A stretch of 64,000 nt of DNA from Micromonospora sp. MP36 (lineage in GTDB: Bacteria; Actinomycetota; Actinomycetes; Mycobacteriales; Micromonosporaceae): the NCBI RefSeq assembly GCF_008119785.1, contig NZ_VSFA01000022.1, positions 1 to 64,000 on the forward strand, in the 5' to 3' direction. A program made the translations under genes and the position numbers. Shown here one piece after another: positions 22,265 to 31,126 of the stretch; the first letter of the stretch is position 1, and each line of letters opens with the position of its first letter. A model generated the notes under the pieces. That model ran no database searches, was not told the DNA's origin, and saw only the letters and a list, made by a program, of their open reading frames with translations.

Positions 22265-24570
22265 CGGTGGTCTCCCGTGGCTGGATCGGTGATCTGGAGG
22301 CGCAGTTCGCTGACGTAGCCGCGTCCCTGCGCGTCGGTCACCCAGGCCTCGTCCGGGGCGGGCAGCAGTTCGCTGACCACCACCGGCACGTCCGGGCTGG
22401 TCCGGTGGGCGGCGTCCACCATGGCGCAGAGCGACTGCGCGTACAGCGGGCCGGTCAGGTCGACGTAGCAGGGCTTGATCTCGGTGCCGACCTTGACGAA
22501 CACCCGCTCGGGCAGGCCGGTGGCCGCCCGCCACCGGCGTACCGCGAGGTAGCGGGCGGTCTCGTCGGCGTGCCCGGCCAGCCCGCACTCGCCCGCCGTG
22601 GTGCGCCAGGTACGCCGGGCCACCACCAGCCGGTCGATGGTGATCCGGGGGGTGTGCGGGGCCGGATCGAGCAGCTTGAACGCGTCCAGCAGCAGCGAGT
22701 CGAGCAGGCTGGCGAAGACCTCCATGAGCGGCCAGCGGGTGGCGTCCGGGAACACCGCGACCAGTTGGTCGCCGTCACGCTCGACAGTGACCGCGGTGGC
22801 CGGCACCAGCCGGTCGACGTCGGCGCCGTGCGCGGTGTCGATGCCGAGCTGGCGGTCCGCGGGCCCGGTGAGGGCGTACGTGGTGCGGGTGGTCCGCCGG
22901 GGGAAGCTCTCCGGCCAGAGCACCCGCAGCCGGGCCGGGCCCAGGTCCGCGTCGAGGGCGGCCCGCAGCGCCGCCGGGTCGGGGTGGAACGGGCTCAGCA
23001 CGGCGCTGTCGTAGGCGACGTGGGCGGGGTGCAGCTCGCCCAGGACGAGCAGGAAGTCGCCCCGAGCAACTGCCTCGGGTGAGGCCGCGCCGAGCTGGAC
23101 GTCCGGGTTGTGCAGCCGGGCCGACGGCCAGCCGGGGCGGCCGGCCGGGAACAGCTGCCGGACCCGGTCGGCCAGATCCTCGGCGCGCAGCCGCAGCTCC
23201 GTCTGCTCGGCGGGCAGGTCGTGCAGGCCGAACAGCTGCGCCCACCGCTCGGTGAACGCCACCCCGGCCCGGCCGATCGGGCCGTCCGGGGCGATCAGCG
23301 TCCCCTGGGCCAGCAGCCAGAGGTCGGCCAGCCGCACCAGGCCGTCGGCGGCCAGTTCGTCGTGCAGGTCGGCGAAGAGCTCGGCACACCGGGCCGCGAC
23401 CTCCATCGTGTACCAGCGGGCGGTCTGCAGCACCACGGCGAGCGGGGCGGCCAGCGCGTCCACGACGGCGGAGCCGACATCGAACGCCAGGTCCCGGCTC
23501 GTCTCCTCGTAGCAAACGGTGCGGCCGGCGTACATCTGGCCGCTGTGCCGGGTGGCCGGGCGTCCGGTGACGGCGGTGAACTCGGTGTTCAGCGCGGCGA
23601 GGGCGGCGCCGAGCCGGTCGGCGTCGCCGGCCGCGGCGGCGACCTCGTCCCGGGCCGCGCGGAGCCGAGCGAAGCCCGCCCCCATCTCGTCCCGCACCCG
23701 GTCGTCGCCGATGGCCGCGATCCGCTCGGCGAGCACCCGCTCGGCGTCCGGGCTCACCGGCAGGTTCGCGCCCCAGATGAGCTGGCCGCGATCGACCCAC
23801 CGGTCGAGCAGCAGGTAGACGTCGTCGGCACCGTGCACCTCGCCGGCAGCGCGCATCCGCTCGGCCAGCTCGACCGCGGGGGTCCGGCCGTCGCAGGCGG
23901 CGAGCAGCCGGGCCTCGGTCGGGGTCAGCGCGATCGGCGGGTGCAGCGGCCAGAGCAGCTGGCGCCCCTCGACGGTCAAGTGCGGTTGCAGCGCCGGGGC
24001 CCACCAGCGCCGCACCGCCAGGTCGTCGGCGAGCCGGTCGGCGTACGCGATCAGCGCCCACGCCTCGAAGACCACCTCCCGGCGGTCGACCAGCGCCGGG
24101 CCGGGCGACAACCGGACACCCGGCTGCTCCGGGTCGACGGTGCCCCAGCAGACCGGGCCGAAGAAGCCGATGGTCTCCGCCTTGCCGCAGTAGCGCTGCC
24201 AGTAGCGCAGCAGGCTCAGTTCGCGCTTGCGCCGGCGTACGTTGCGCACCTCCGGGTCGGTGCGCAGCAGGCCGTCCAGCGCGACGAGCATGTCCGGGTT
24301 CTGCCAGGTGACCGCCTCGCGCAGCAGCGGGTCGGCGGCCAGCTCGTTGGCCACTGCGGAGGACTCGGCGAACGCCTCGCGCAGCGTCTTGTCCAGCAGT
24401 TCCGGGCTGCTCGCGCCGGCGAGCAGCGCGTCGGCGACGGCCGCCGCCTCGGGCGCGGCGAACCGGTCGAGCCCGGCCGCCGGGAAACCGGCCGTGCGCA
24501 ACACCACGTCGCGCCAGACCGACCAGCCGGTCTGCCCGAGCGGCAGCAGGTGGCTCGCGGGGGCGGTCAC
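22261..24570 (-). CDS. LanB-like protein (lantibiotic dehydratase N-terminal domain only)
   Basis: A 769-residue member of the lantibiotic dehydratase family. Recognisable stretches are YWQRYCGK then ETIGFFGP (residues 132-139), RRWWAP, GQMYAGRT (344-351), GELHPAHVAYDS, PRITIDRLVVARRTW and VGTEIKPC (Cys701). Only the tRNA-dependent glutamylation-type domain is present; the separate elimination domain of full LanB is not seen. This layout is shared with small LanB and PEARL enzymes, which use aminoacyl-tRNA. No precursor peptide gene of normal size lies nearby. The protein is a paralogue of the C-terminal part of the upstream gene. The GTG start at 24570 overlaps that gene's stop (GTGA), with AAGGAG six bases upstream. 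Its role in this NRPS-PKS operon is unknown. Tailoring of Ser or aminoacyl transfer to a carrier are guesses. Confidence 0.8.
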   Translation of the reverse strand: MTAPASHLLPLGQTGWSVWRDVVLRTAGFPAAGLDRFAAPEAAAVADALLAGASSPELLDKTLREAFAESSAVANELAADPLLREAVTWQNPDMLVALDGLLRTDPEVRNVRRRKRELSLLRYWQRYCGKAETIGFFGPVCWGTVDPEQPGVRLSPGPALVDRREVVFEAWALIAYADRLADDLAVRRWWAPALQPHLTVEGRQLLWPLHPPIALTPTEARLLAACDGRTPAVELAERMRAAGEVHGADDVYLLLDRWVDRGQLIWGANLPVSPDAERVLAERIAAIGDDRVRDEMGAGFARLRAARDEVAAAAGDADRLGAALAALNTEFTAVTGRPATRHSGQMYAGRTVCYEETSRDLAFDVGSAVVDALAAPLAVVLQTARWYTMEVAARCAELFADLHDELAADGLVRLADLWLLAQGTLIAPDGPIGRAGVAFTERWAQLFGLHDLPAEQTELRLRAEDLADRVRQLFPAGRPGWPSARLHNPDVQLGAASPEAVARGDFLLVLGELHPAHVAYDSAVLSPFHPDPAALRAALDADLGPARLRVLWPESFPRRTTRTTYALTGPADRQLGIDTAHGADVDRLVPATAVTVERDGDQLVAVFPDATRWPLMEVFASLLDSLLLDAFKLLDPAPHTPRITIDRLVVARRTWRTTAGECGLAGHADETARYLAVRRWRAATGLPERVFVKVGTEIKPCYVDLTGPLYAQSLCAMVDAAHRTSPDVPVVVSELLPAPDEAWVTDAQGRGYVSELRLQITDPATGDHR

Positions 24571-27500
24571 GATTGCTCCTTCCCGTGGGTGTCCACGATG
24601 TGCAGCCGCAGCTCGCTGAAGTAGCGGCGACCGGCCGCGTCGGGCACCCAGGCCTGGTCCGGGGTGGGCAGCATCTCGCTGACCACCAGCGACACGTCGT
24701 CGCCGCCGTCGACCCGGGCGGCGCGGGCCATGGCACAGCACATGTTCGCGAAGGCGGGGCTGCTCAGGTCCACGAAGCAGGGCTTGGTCTCGGTGCCGAG
24801 CTTGACGTACACCTGCTCGGGCAGGCCGAGCCGGCGGCGCCACTCCCGGACGGCGAGGAACCGCTGCCGCTCGCCGGTCACCGTGGCCAGGCCGCTCTCC
24901 CCCACCGTGGTCCGCCAGGTCTGCCGCGCCACCACCACGTTGTCGAGGGTGATCCGGGGCGTGTACGGGGCGGCGGCGACCAGCTTGAACCCGTCCACCG
25001 CGTGCGCGCTGAACAGCTCGGCGAAGACCTCGGTGAGCGGCCAGCGCTGGCCGTCGGAGGCGGTGGCGACGAACTGCCCGTCGACGTCGCTGACCGTCAG
25101 GTCCACGGTGGGCAGCAGCCGACCCGGCTCGCCGCCGGGGGCCGTCTGGAAGGCGAGGTGCCGGTCGGTCGGGCCGGTCAGCGACTCGGAGGTACGGCTG
25201 GTCCGGCGCGGCCAGTCACTCGGGAAGAGCAGCCGGATCCGCCGCTGGCCCAGGTCCTCGGCCAGCGCGGCGCGCAGCCGCTCGACGTCCGGGTGCGAGG
25301 GGGTGAACACCGCGCAGTCGAACGACGACCAGGCGGCGTGCAGCTCACCGAGGACGACCGTGTACTCGCCCCGGCGCAACGCCTCCGCGTCGGTGGCGCA
25401 GATCTGCAGGTCGGGGCTGTGCATCACGGCGTTGGACCAGTCCGGCCGGGTGCCCGGGAAGACCTCGTCGATCCGGTCGGCCAGGTCGGCCGCGCGCAGC
25501 CGCACGTCGGTGGTGCCGGGGGGCAGCGCGTCCAGCCCGAACAGCCCGGCCCAGCGGGCGGCGAACTCGGCGGCGACGGCGTCCACCGGCCGCTCCCCGC
25601 CGCCCCAGAACAGACCCTGGGTCAGGAACCACAGGTCCGCCAGGGCGACCGGGCCGCCACCGGCCTCGGCGCGCAGCTCCTCGTAGAGCCCCCGGAGCAC
25701 CTCCCCGTACGCCTCGGCCAGCGCGTTGGCCATCCAGCGGGCGGCGCGCAGCAGCACGTCCAGCGGGGCGGCGAGCTCGTCCAGCAGCGGCGCCCCGAAC
25801 ACCACCGCCAGGTCGCGGGCGGTGTCCTCGTAGCAGATCGTCCGGCCGGCGTACATCTGCCCGGCGCGGCGGCTGGCCGGGGTGCCGGTCAGCTCGGTGA
25901 AGGTGGCGTCGAGGGCGTCGAGGGCGGCGCGCAGCCGGTCCGGGTCCCCGGCCGCGGCGGCCACGGCGTCCCGCGCGACGCGCAACCGGTCGAACCCGGC
26001 CTGGGCGCTCGCGCGGGCCGCCTGGTCACCGATCGCGGCGATCCGGGCGGCGAGCACCTGCTCGGCGTCCGGGCTGACCGGCAGGGCGGCGTCCCAGGTG
26101 ATCAGTTCCCGTTCCACCAGGCGGTCGAGCAGCGCGTACCCGTCCTCGGGCCGGCGCAGCCCGACGGCCGGGTCGGTCACCAGGTCGGCGGCGGACCGGC
26201 GGCCGTCGGCCGCGGCGAGCAGCGCGGCCTCCACCGGGGACAGCGACAGCGGCGGGCGCCCGGGGCGCAGCACGGTCCGGTCCCGGACGGCGAGCTGCGG
26301 CAGCAGCATCGGTGGCCACCAGCGGCGCACCGCGAGGTCCGCGCCGATCCGGTCGGCGTACGCGGCCAGCGCCCAGGACTCGAACCACACCCAGCGGCGG
26401 GCGGTGAGCTGCGCGCCGGCGCGTACCCGGACGGCCTCCGGCTGATCGGGGTCGAGGGTGACCCAGCAGCTGGGCCCGAAGAAGCCAACCGTCTCGTTCT
26501 TGCCGCAGTAGCGCTGCCAGTACTTGAGCAGCGCCCGTTCCCGGTCGCGGCGCTTCACGTTGCGGGGCGCGTCGCCGCCGGCGCGCGCCAGGCCGTCCAG
26601 CGCCACCAGCGCACCCCGGTTCTGCCAGGTGACCGCCTCGCGCAGCAGCGGGTCGGCGGCCAGTTCGGTCAGCCGGTCGGCGGCGGCCCGGACGGCCTCG
26701 TCGAACTCCTTGTCGTACCGGTCCTCACAGGAACCGGTGGCCAGTAGTTCGTCGGCCGCCGCGGCGGCCCGGGGGGCGGAGAGAAGGTCGAGGCCGGTGG
26801 CCGGGAAGCCGGTGGTGCGCAGGATCGCGTCGCGCCAGACCGACCACCCAGTGTCGCCCAGCGGCACCCGGTGCGCGTCGGGGACGGCGGCCCGTCCGGC
26901 TGCCGGGCCGCCGACCGCCGGGGCGTCGACGGTCAGCGCGCCGGCCAGGTCGGCGCGGATCGCGGCCAGCACGTCGGGGAGCTGGTCGTGCAGGAAGAAG
27001 TGCCCGCCGTCGATCTCGTGCAGGGTGAACCCGGCGGCGGTGTGCTCCGCCCAGGCGGCGCTGTGCTCGCGGGTGACCGCCCGGTCACGGACGCCGCTGA
27101 ACGCGACGATCGGCACCGGCAGCGGCTCGCCGGCCACGTACCGGTAGCTGTCCACCCGGCCGAAGTCGGCCCGCAGCAGCGGCAGCAGCAGCTCCACCAG
27201 CTCGGGATGGTCGAGCAGCTCGGCGGGGAGCCCGCCGCCCTCGCCGAGGCGGCGCAGCAGTTCCTCGTCGTCCACCCGGGACAGCCCGTCGAAGAGGCTG
27301 GGCGCGCCCACGTGCGGGGCGCGGGCGCCGCCGACGTACAGGCGCAGCGGCAGCGGCCGGCCGGACCGGCGCAGCTCCCGGACCACCTCGAAGCCGACCC
27401 GGCCGCCCATCGAGTGCCCGTAGATGGCGTACGGGCGGTCGGCCCGGGAGGCGATGGCGGCGGCGACGTCGGCCACGTCGAAGCGCGGGTCCTCGCTGAT

Positions 27501-27662
27501 CCGGTTCTCCCGGCCGGGCAGTTGCACCGGCAGCACCTCGACGTCCGGGCCGATCCCTTCCTGCCACCGCCGGAACGCGCTGGCGCCGGCTCCGGCGTAG
27601 GGCAGGCAGAACAACCGCACCGGCGCCTGGGGTCGGCTTCCGGCGGAGACGAACCAGTTCAC
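24567..27662 (-). CDS. Type II thioesterase fused to LanB-like domain
   Basis: A 1031-residue two-part protein. Residues 1 to about 240 are an alpha/beta-hydrolase of the NRPS/PKS type II thioesterase class: LFCLPYAGAGASAFRRW, nucleophile Ser84 in GHSMGG, and a C-terminal DGGHFF histidine. Such enzymes clear blocked carrier proteins. Residues from about 268 to the end are a LanB-like domain parallel to the next gene: GDTGWSVWRDAILR, ETVGFFGP (Glu390 on), GQMYAGRTICYEDT, LGTETKPCF. The two parts are in one frame with a short linker, with no stop or frameshift between. GTG 27662 overlaps the upstream A-PCP-KS stop (GTGA), with AAAGG in front. The fusion physically ties a carrier-protein-directed hydrolase to a tRNA-using enzyme type. 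The function of the second half is inferred from family only. Confidence 0.82.
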   Translation of the reverse strand: MNWFVSAGSRPQAPVRLFCLPYAGAGASAFRRWQEGIGPDVEVLPVQLPGRENRISEDPRFDVADVAAAIASRADRPYAIYGHSMGGRVGFEVVRELRRSGRPLPLRLYVGGARAPHVGAPSLFDGLSRVDDEELLRRLGEGGGLPAELLDHPELVELLLPLLRADFGRVDSYRYVAGEPLPVPIVAFSGVRDRAVTREHSAAWAEHTAAGFTLHEIDGGHFFLHDQLPDVLAAIRADLAGALTVDAPAVGGPAAGRAAVPDAHRVPLGDTGWSVWRDAILRTTGFPATGLDLLSAPRAAAAADELLATGSCEDRYDKEFDEAVRAAADRLTELAADPLLREAVTWQNRGALVALDGLARAGGDAPRNVKRRDRERALLKYWQRYCGKNETVGFFGPSCWVTLDPDQPEAVRVRAGAQLTARRWVWFESWALAAYADRIGADLAVRRWWPPMLLPQLAVRDRTVLRPGRPPLSLSPVEAALLAAADGRRSAADLVTDPAVGLRRPEDGYALLDRLVERELITWDAALPVSPDAEQVLAARIAAIGDQAARASAQAGFDRLRVARDAVAAAAGDPDRLRAALDALDATFTELTGTPASRRAGQMYAGRTICYEDTARDLAVVFGAPLLDELAAPLDVLLRAARWMANALAEAYGEVLRGLYEELRAEAGGGPVALADLWFLTQGLFWGGGERPVDAVAAEFAARWAGLFGLDALPPGTTDVRLRAADLADRIDEVFPGTRPDWSNAVMHSPDLQICATDAEALRRGEYTVVLGELHAAWSSFDCAVFTPSHPDVERLRAALAEDLGQRRIRLLFPSDWPRRTSRTSESLTGPTDRHLAFQTAPGGEPGRLLPTVDLTVSDVDGQFVATASDGQRWPLTEVFAELFSAHAVDGFKLVAAAPYTPRITLDNVVVARQTWRTTVGESGLATVTGERQRFLAVREWRRRLGLPEQVYVKLGTETKPCFVDLSSPAFANMCCAMARAARVDGGDDVSLVVSEMLPTPDQAWVPDAAGRRYFSELRLHIVDTHGKEQS

Positions 27663-30600
27663 CGTGGACCTTTCTGCACGGGGTCGATCCAGTACCGCTG
27701 GCGCTGGAACGGGTAGGTGGGCAGCCCGGTACGCCGGACCGTGCCCTCGGGATGCAGGACGTCCCAGTCGACGTCCCGCCCGGCGACCCAGTCGGCCGCC
27801 AGTTCACGCAGCGGGCCACCGTCGCCGGCGATCCGGGCGTCGGTGTCGAGCAGCACGTCCAGCGCGGCGAGCGCGCCCGGCAGGTCGGCGGCGACCACGG
27901 CGGCCCGGTGGGCGAACGCCTGCCGGCCGAGCGCCAGGGTGGCGGCGACCTCGGGCAGCGCCGGCACGGCGCCGGCCAGGTGGGCCCGCAGCCGGGTCAG
28001 CGCGGCCCGCAGCGCCACCGGGGTACGCGCGGACACCGGCAGCAGCCAGGGGCCGTCGGCTGGGGCGTCCAGCGGCTCGTCCGGCGGGGGCTGCTCCACC
28101 ACCACGTGCGCGTTGGTGCCGCCGAGCCCGAAGGCGCTGACCCCCGCCACCCGGCGCGGGCCCTCCGGCCAGTCCCGTGCCTTGGTGGGCACGTAGAACG
28201 GGCCGGCGGCCAGGTCGATCTCCGGGTGCGGGCGGGTGAAGTGCAGGTTCGGCGGGATCACGCCGTGCCGTACGGCGAGCACCGTCTTGATCAGCCCGGC
28301 GATGCCGGCGGCGGCGTCGAGGTGGCCGATGTTGGTCTTCACCGAGCCGAGCGCGCAGGACTCGGCGGGCCCGCCGGCGTACACCTCGTGCAGCGCGGCC
28401 ACCTCGATGGCGTCGCCGAGGGGCGTGCCGCTGCCGTGGCCCTCGACGAAGCGGACCTCGCCGGGGGCGACCTCGGCGGTGGCGAGGGCGTTCGCGACGG
28501 CGGCGGCCTGCCCGGCCGGGCCGGGGACGGCGAAGCCGGCCCGGTCCGCACCGTCGTTGGTGACCGCCCAGCCGGGCAGCACCGCGTAGATCCGGTCCCC
28601 GTCGGCCTGCGCGTCGGCGAGCCGGCGCAGCGCGACCACGCCGACCCCGGAGCCGAAGCCGGACCCATTGGCGCCCTCGTCGAAGGCGCGGCACCGGCCA
28701 TCCGGGGAAGCCAGCCCGCCCGGGGTGTGCCGGTGCCGGGGCCAGGTGACGGTGACGCCGCCGGCGAGGGCGATGTCGCACTGGTAGTCGGCGAGGCTCT
28801 GCGCGGCGAGGCAGACCGCGACCAGGGAACTGGAGCAGGCGCTCTGCACGGCCAGCGCGGGCCCGGTCAGCCCGAGCCGGTAGGCGACCTGCCCGGGCAG
28901 GTGGTCGGTGAACTGCCGGCCGATCAGCCGCGCCTCCCAGTCGTCCGGGTCCACGTCGCCGACCACCGCGGGGTTGTCGAGCAGGTGGAACAGGAAGTAC
29001 CGGTTGGCGGAGGCGGCCGAGTAGACCCCGATCAGGCCGGGGAACCGCGCGGGGTCGTGCCCGGCGTCCTCCAGGGCCTCCCAGGCGGTCTCCAGGAAGA
29101 GTCGGTGCTGCGGGTCGGTCCGGGCGGCCTCGTCGGCGCCGAAGGCGAAGAACTCGGCGTCGAAGTCGGCCACCCCGTCGAGCCGGCCGACCGCCCGCAC
29201 GTGCCGTGGGTCGTTGCGCAGCCCCGGCCCGACGCCGAGCGCGGCCAGTTCCTCGTCCGTGTGGTCGTGGATGGAGTCGACGCCGGTGCACAGGTTCCAC
29301 CAGAAGGTGGCCACGTCGGGGGCGCCGGGGAAGCGGCCGGCGAGCCCGACCACGGCGATCTCGTCGCCGGTGTACTCGCGGGGCGCGGCGGCCGGGGCGG
29401 CCGGCACGGGCAGCACCGGCGCGCGGACCGCCTCGGACGGGGCGTCGAGCAGCGCCGCCTGGGCGGCCACCGTGGGGTGGTCGAACAGGCGCAGCATCGG
29501 CAGCCGCACCCCGAAGTGTTCGGCCAGCCGCTGCTGCACCTGGCCGAGGAGCAGCGACTGCCCGCCCACGTCGAAGAAGCTGTCGTCGCGCCCGACCGCG
29601 TCGCGGCCGAGCACCGCGCACCAGATGTCGTGCACGATCCGCTCGGTGTCGGTGGTCGGCGCGGCGCCGGCGGGCACCTCGCGGGCCGGGTCGGGCAGCG
29701 CCCGCTCGTCCACCTTGCCGGTGACGGTGAGCGGGAACTCGTCGAGCACCACCACCGCGCGGGGCAGCGCGTACTCGGGCAGCGCCGCGGCGAGGGCGGC
29801 CCGCAGCGCCGCCGCGTCCGGCCGGGTCCCGTCGGCCGGACGGGCGTACGCCAGCAGCTCGCCGTCCCGGGCGATGGCCCGTACGCCGGCCACGCCGGGC
29901 TGGGCGGCGAGCACCGCCTCGATCTCGGTCAGCTCGACCCGGTGCCCGCGTACCTTGACCTGCCGGTCGAGCCGGCCGAGGCAGACCAGGTCGCCGCCGG
30001 GCAGCCGCCGGCCGAGGTCGCCGGTGCGGTACGCGCGCACCCCGTCGGCGGCCACGGTGAACCGGTCGCTGTCCTGGTTGAGGTAGCCGGGGGCGAGGTG
30101 CGGGCTGCGCACCACGATCTCCCCGGTGTCCGGGGCGAGGTGCAGCTCGTAGCCGGGGAACGCGGCGCCGATCGGCAACGGGCCGGTGGCGGCCGGATCC
30201 ACGGTGGACAGCGGCAGGGCGTACCGCGCGACGAAGGTCATCTCGGTGGCGCCGTAGCCGTTGACCAGCTCGCAGTCCGGCGCGAAACGGCCCCGGCCGC
30301 GGGCCGCGTCGGCGTACGTGGCCTGCTCGCCGCCGAGCAGGACCACCCGGACCGCGTCGAGCCGCCGGTCGCCGAGGGTGTCGAGCAGGAACCGGTAGAC
30401 CGTGGGCGTGCAGTGCAGCACGGTCGCCCGGTGCCGGTCGAGCTGTTCGACCGCGTACGCGGGCCCCTGCCGGCGCAGGTCGACCGGGATCACGGCGGCG
30501 CCGGTGAGCAGTGCCGGGTACAGGTCCGGGATGGCGGCGTCGAAGCTGAACGAGGCGAGCAGGCTGAGCCGGTCGGTCGGACCGATGGCCAGCGCGGCGA

Positions 30601-31126
30601 TCTGGTTGTCGACGACGTGCGCCAGGTTGCGGTGGGTCTGCCCGACCGCCTTGGGCACCCCGGTGGAGCCGGAGGTGAACAGCACGTACGCGAGCGCGTC
30701 CGGATCGACCGGGACCGGCCGCAGCGGGGCGGGCGGCACGTCGTCCAGCGGCACCACGGTCCGGCCGTCGGCGAGCCCGCGGGCGAGCTCCCGGTGCCCG
30801 GCAGCGCAGGCGATCGCGCTCACCCCGGCGGCGGCGAGCATGTGGCGCAGCCGGTCGACCGGGAAGCCCGGGTCCAGCGGCACGTACGCGCATCCCGCGG
30901 CGAGGGCGCCGAGGAGCGCGGCGACGGTCGGCGCGCCGTGCGCGGTGAGCAGGGCGACCCGGTCGCCGGGTCGGACGCCGGCGGCGGCGAGCGCGGCGGC
31001 GTGCCCACCGGCAGCGCCGGCCAGCTCGGCGTAGCTGACCTCGTGGGTCTCATCGAGCAGGGCCGGACGATCACCGTGGCGTGCCGTCATCTCGCCGAAG
31101 CGATTGATGATTATCGACGTCGACAT
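27659..31126 (-). CDS. NRPS-PKS hybrid A-PCP-KS
   Basis: A 1155-residue first protein of the operon. It has an adenylation domain (TSGSTG, TGKVDE with the terminal lysine), a PCP (VGGQS, Ser524) and a ketosynthase with Cys764 (SACSSS), His897 (HGSGT) and His935 (NIGH). The protein ends at the usual post-KS/AT linker motif LPTYPFQRQRYW, with no AT, KR or ACP. It would load a starter amino acid and extend it with malonate held on another protein's carrier, most simply that of the downstream PKS. The pocket reads about D-A-P-H-L-G-G-F-V-K, which matches no code I know. ATG 31126 was chosen because the A-domain homology starts at once; it has no clear Shine-Dalgarno and follows a 19-codon frame by one base. 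Confidence 0.9.
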   Translation of the reverse strand: MSTSIIINRFGEMTARHGDRPALLDETHEVSYAELAGAAGGHAAALAAAGVRPGDRVALLTAHGAPTVAALLGALAAGCAYVPLDPGFPVDRLRHMLAAAGVSAIACAAGHRELARGLADGRTVVPLDDVPPAPLRPVPVDPDALAYVLFTSGSTGVPKAVGQTHRNLAHVVDNQIAALAIGPTDRLSLLASFSFDAAIPDLYPALLTGAAVIPVDLRRQGPAYAVEQLDRHRATVLHCTPTVYRFLLDTLGDRRLDAVRVVLLGGEQATYADAARGRGRFAPDCELVNGYGATEMTFVARYALPLSTVDPAATGPLPIGAAFPGYELHLAPDTGEIVVRSPHLAPGYLNQDSDRFTVAADGVRAYRTGDLGRRLPGGDLVCLGRLDRQVKVRGHRVELTEIEAVLAAQPGVAGVRAIARDGELLAYARPADGTRPDAAALRAALAAALPEYALPRAVVVLDEFPLTVTGKVDERALPDPAREVPAGAAPTTDTERIVHDIWCAVLGRDAVGRDDSFFDVGGQSLLLGQVQQRLAEHFGVRLPMLRLFDHPTVAAQAALLDAPSEAVRAPVLPVPAAPAAAPREYTGDEIAVVGLAGRFPGAPDVATFWWNLCTGVDSIHDHTDEELAALGVGPGLRNDPRHVRAVGRLDGVADFDAEFFAFGADEAARTDPQHRLFLETAWEALEDAGHDPARFPGLIGVYSAASANRYFLFHLLDNPAVVGDVDPDDWEARLIGRQFTDHLPGQVAYRLGLTGPALAVQSACSSSLVAVCLAAQSLADYQCDIALAGGVTVTWPRHRHTPGGLASPDGRCRAFDEGANGSGFGSGVGVVALRRLADAQADGDRIYAVLPGWAVTNDGADRAGFAVPGPAGQAAAVANALATAEVAPGEVRFVEGHGSGTPLGDAIEVAALHEVYAGGPAESCALGSVKTNIGHLDAAAGIAGLIKTVLAVRHGVIPPNLHFTRPHPEIDLAAGPFYVPTKARDWPEGPRRVAGVSAFGLGGTNAHVVVEQPPPDEPLDAPADGPWLLPVSARTPVALRAALTRLRAHLAGAVPALPEVAATLALGRQAFAHRAAVVAADLPGALAALDVLLDTDARIAGDGGPLRELAADWVAGRDVDWDVLHPEGTVRRTGLPTYPFQRQRYWIDPVQKGPR

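Noticed and set aside
18764..22588. Longer form of the A-PCP-C-PCP gene starting at 22588
   Set aside because: The first 108 codons are a shadow of the LanB-like gene; homology starts at GTG 22264.
22261..24843. Longer form of the LanB-like gene starting at 24843
   Set aside because: The extra 91 residues are an out-of-frame reading of the upstream gene and are Arg/Pro-rich. The GTG at 24570 has a Shine-Dalgarno and a GTGA overlap.
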